Positions 32,104 to 32,118 of a DNA stretch of 32,118 bases are shown piece after piece. Numbering within the stretch: position 1 is the stretch's first letter; the number at the start of each line of letters is the position of its first letter. The translations under genes and the position numbers were made by a program. Below the pieces are notes generated by a model. The model searched no databases and was not told where the DNA came from. It saw only the letters and a list, made by a program, of their open reading frames with translations. This stretch comes from Monosiga brevicollis MX1 (taxonomy: Eukaryota > Opisthokonta > Choanoflagellata > Craspedida > Salpingoecidae): NCBI RefSeq assembly GCF_000002865.3, contig NW_001865064.1, forward strand, positions 360,895 through 393,012. Reading direction: 5' to 3'.

Positions 32104-32118
32104 GGGGTTTCCCCCAAA
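32070..32118. repeat. Homopolymer runs at the window end (G/T/G/T/C/A)
   Basis: G6, T12, a run of about 25 G, then TTT, CCCCC and AAA close the window. This is not a telomere repeat of the TTAGGG type. It looks like a low-quality contig or gap edge. Confidence 0.8.

Noticed and set aside
32070-32118. Terminal G-rich run as a telomere
   Set aside because: Homopolymers and not a TTAGGG-type repeat; looks like a contig-edge artefact.

Overview
The window looks like nuclear DNA of a choanoflagellate, most likely Monosiga brevicollis or a close relative. It is GC-rich and gene-dense. Almost every gene is cut by short GT..AG introns of roughly 60-290 bp. It carries a giant receptor whose domain mix (hedgehog N-terminal-like, VWA, cadherin, TNFR-like, EGF, one membrane span, tyrosine-rich tail) is the one described for the choanoflagellate/sponge hedgling proteins. 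The species name is inferred from content; nothing here is an identity search.

Layout from left to right: (1) the 5' part of a minus-strand gene for a low-complexity Ser/Pro/His/Gln-rich protein that runs off the left edge (1-1002). (2) A divergent spacer with a GA microsatellite, then RPF1, a Brix-domain ribosome biogenesis factor, on the plus strand in six exons (1985-3547; its start codon is not settled). (3) About 2 kb of spacer, CT-rich near its right end. (4) The hedgling-type receptor (5622-22476): five short 5' exons, including one that encodes the signal peptide, and one uninterrupted 15.7-kb exon; about 5408 residues. (5) A spacer, then a minus-strand GT43 beta-glucuronyltransferase in ten small exons (23638-25494). 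(6) A divergent spacer with a long CT/CTCTGT microsatellite that ends in a splice-acceptor-like AG, then a TPMT/HOL-type methyltransferase (26564-27454). (7) A convergent minus-strand YdcF/DUF218 protein in six exons (27644-28883). (8) A spacer with CAG/GT and poly-T tracts, then a small single-PDZ protein in three exons (30596-31309). (9) Trailing sequence that ends in homopolymer runs typical of a contig edge.

Most of the real genes are not visible as single open frames. I built the models by joining exons at GT..AG borders, keeping the codon phase and matching remembered family motifs. All seven models keep phase throughout. Apart from the two edge or start ambiguities noted, they give complete proteins: RPF1 core 329 aa, receptor 5408 aa, GT43 298 aa, methyltransferase 265 aa, YdcF-like 226 aa, PDZ protein 156 aa. 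The genes do not form one pathway. The most notable one is the receptor. It combines a degenerate hedgehog signal domain, about forty TNFR-like repeats, cohesin-like and bacterial-Ig-like beta domains, a dockerin-like double calcium loop, a polybasic cleavage-like site and a cytoplasmic tail packed with candidate phosphotyrosine sites.
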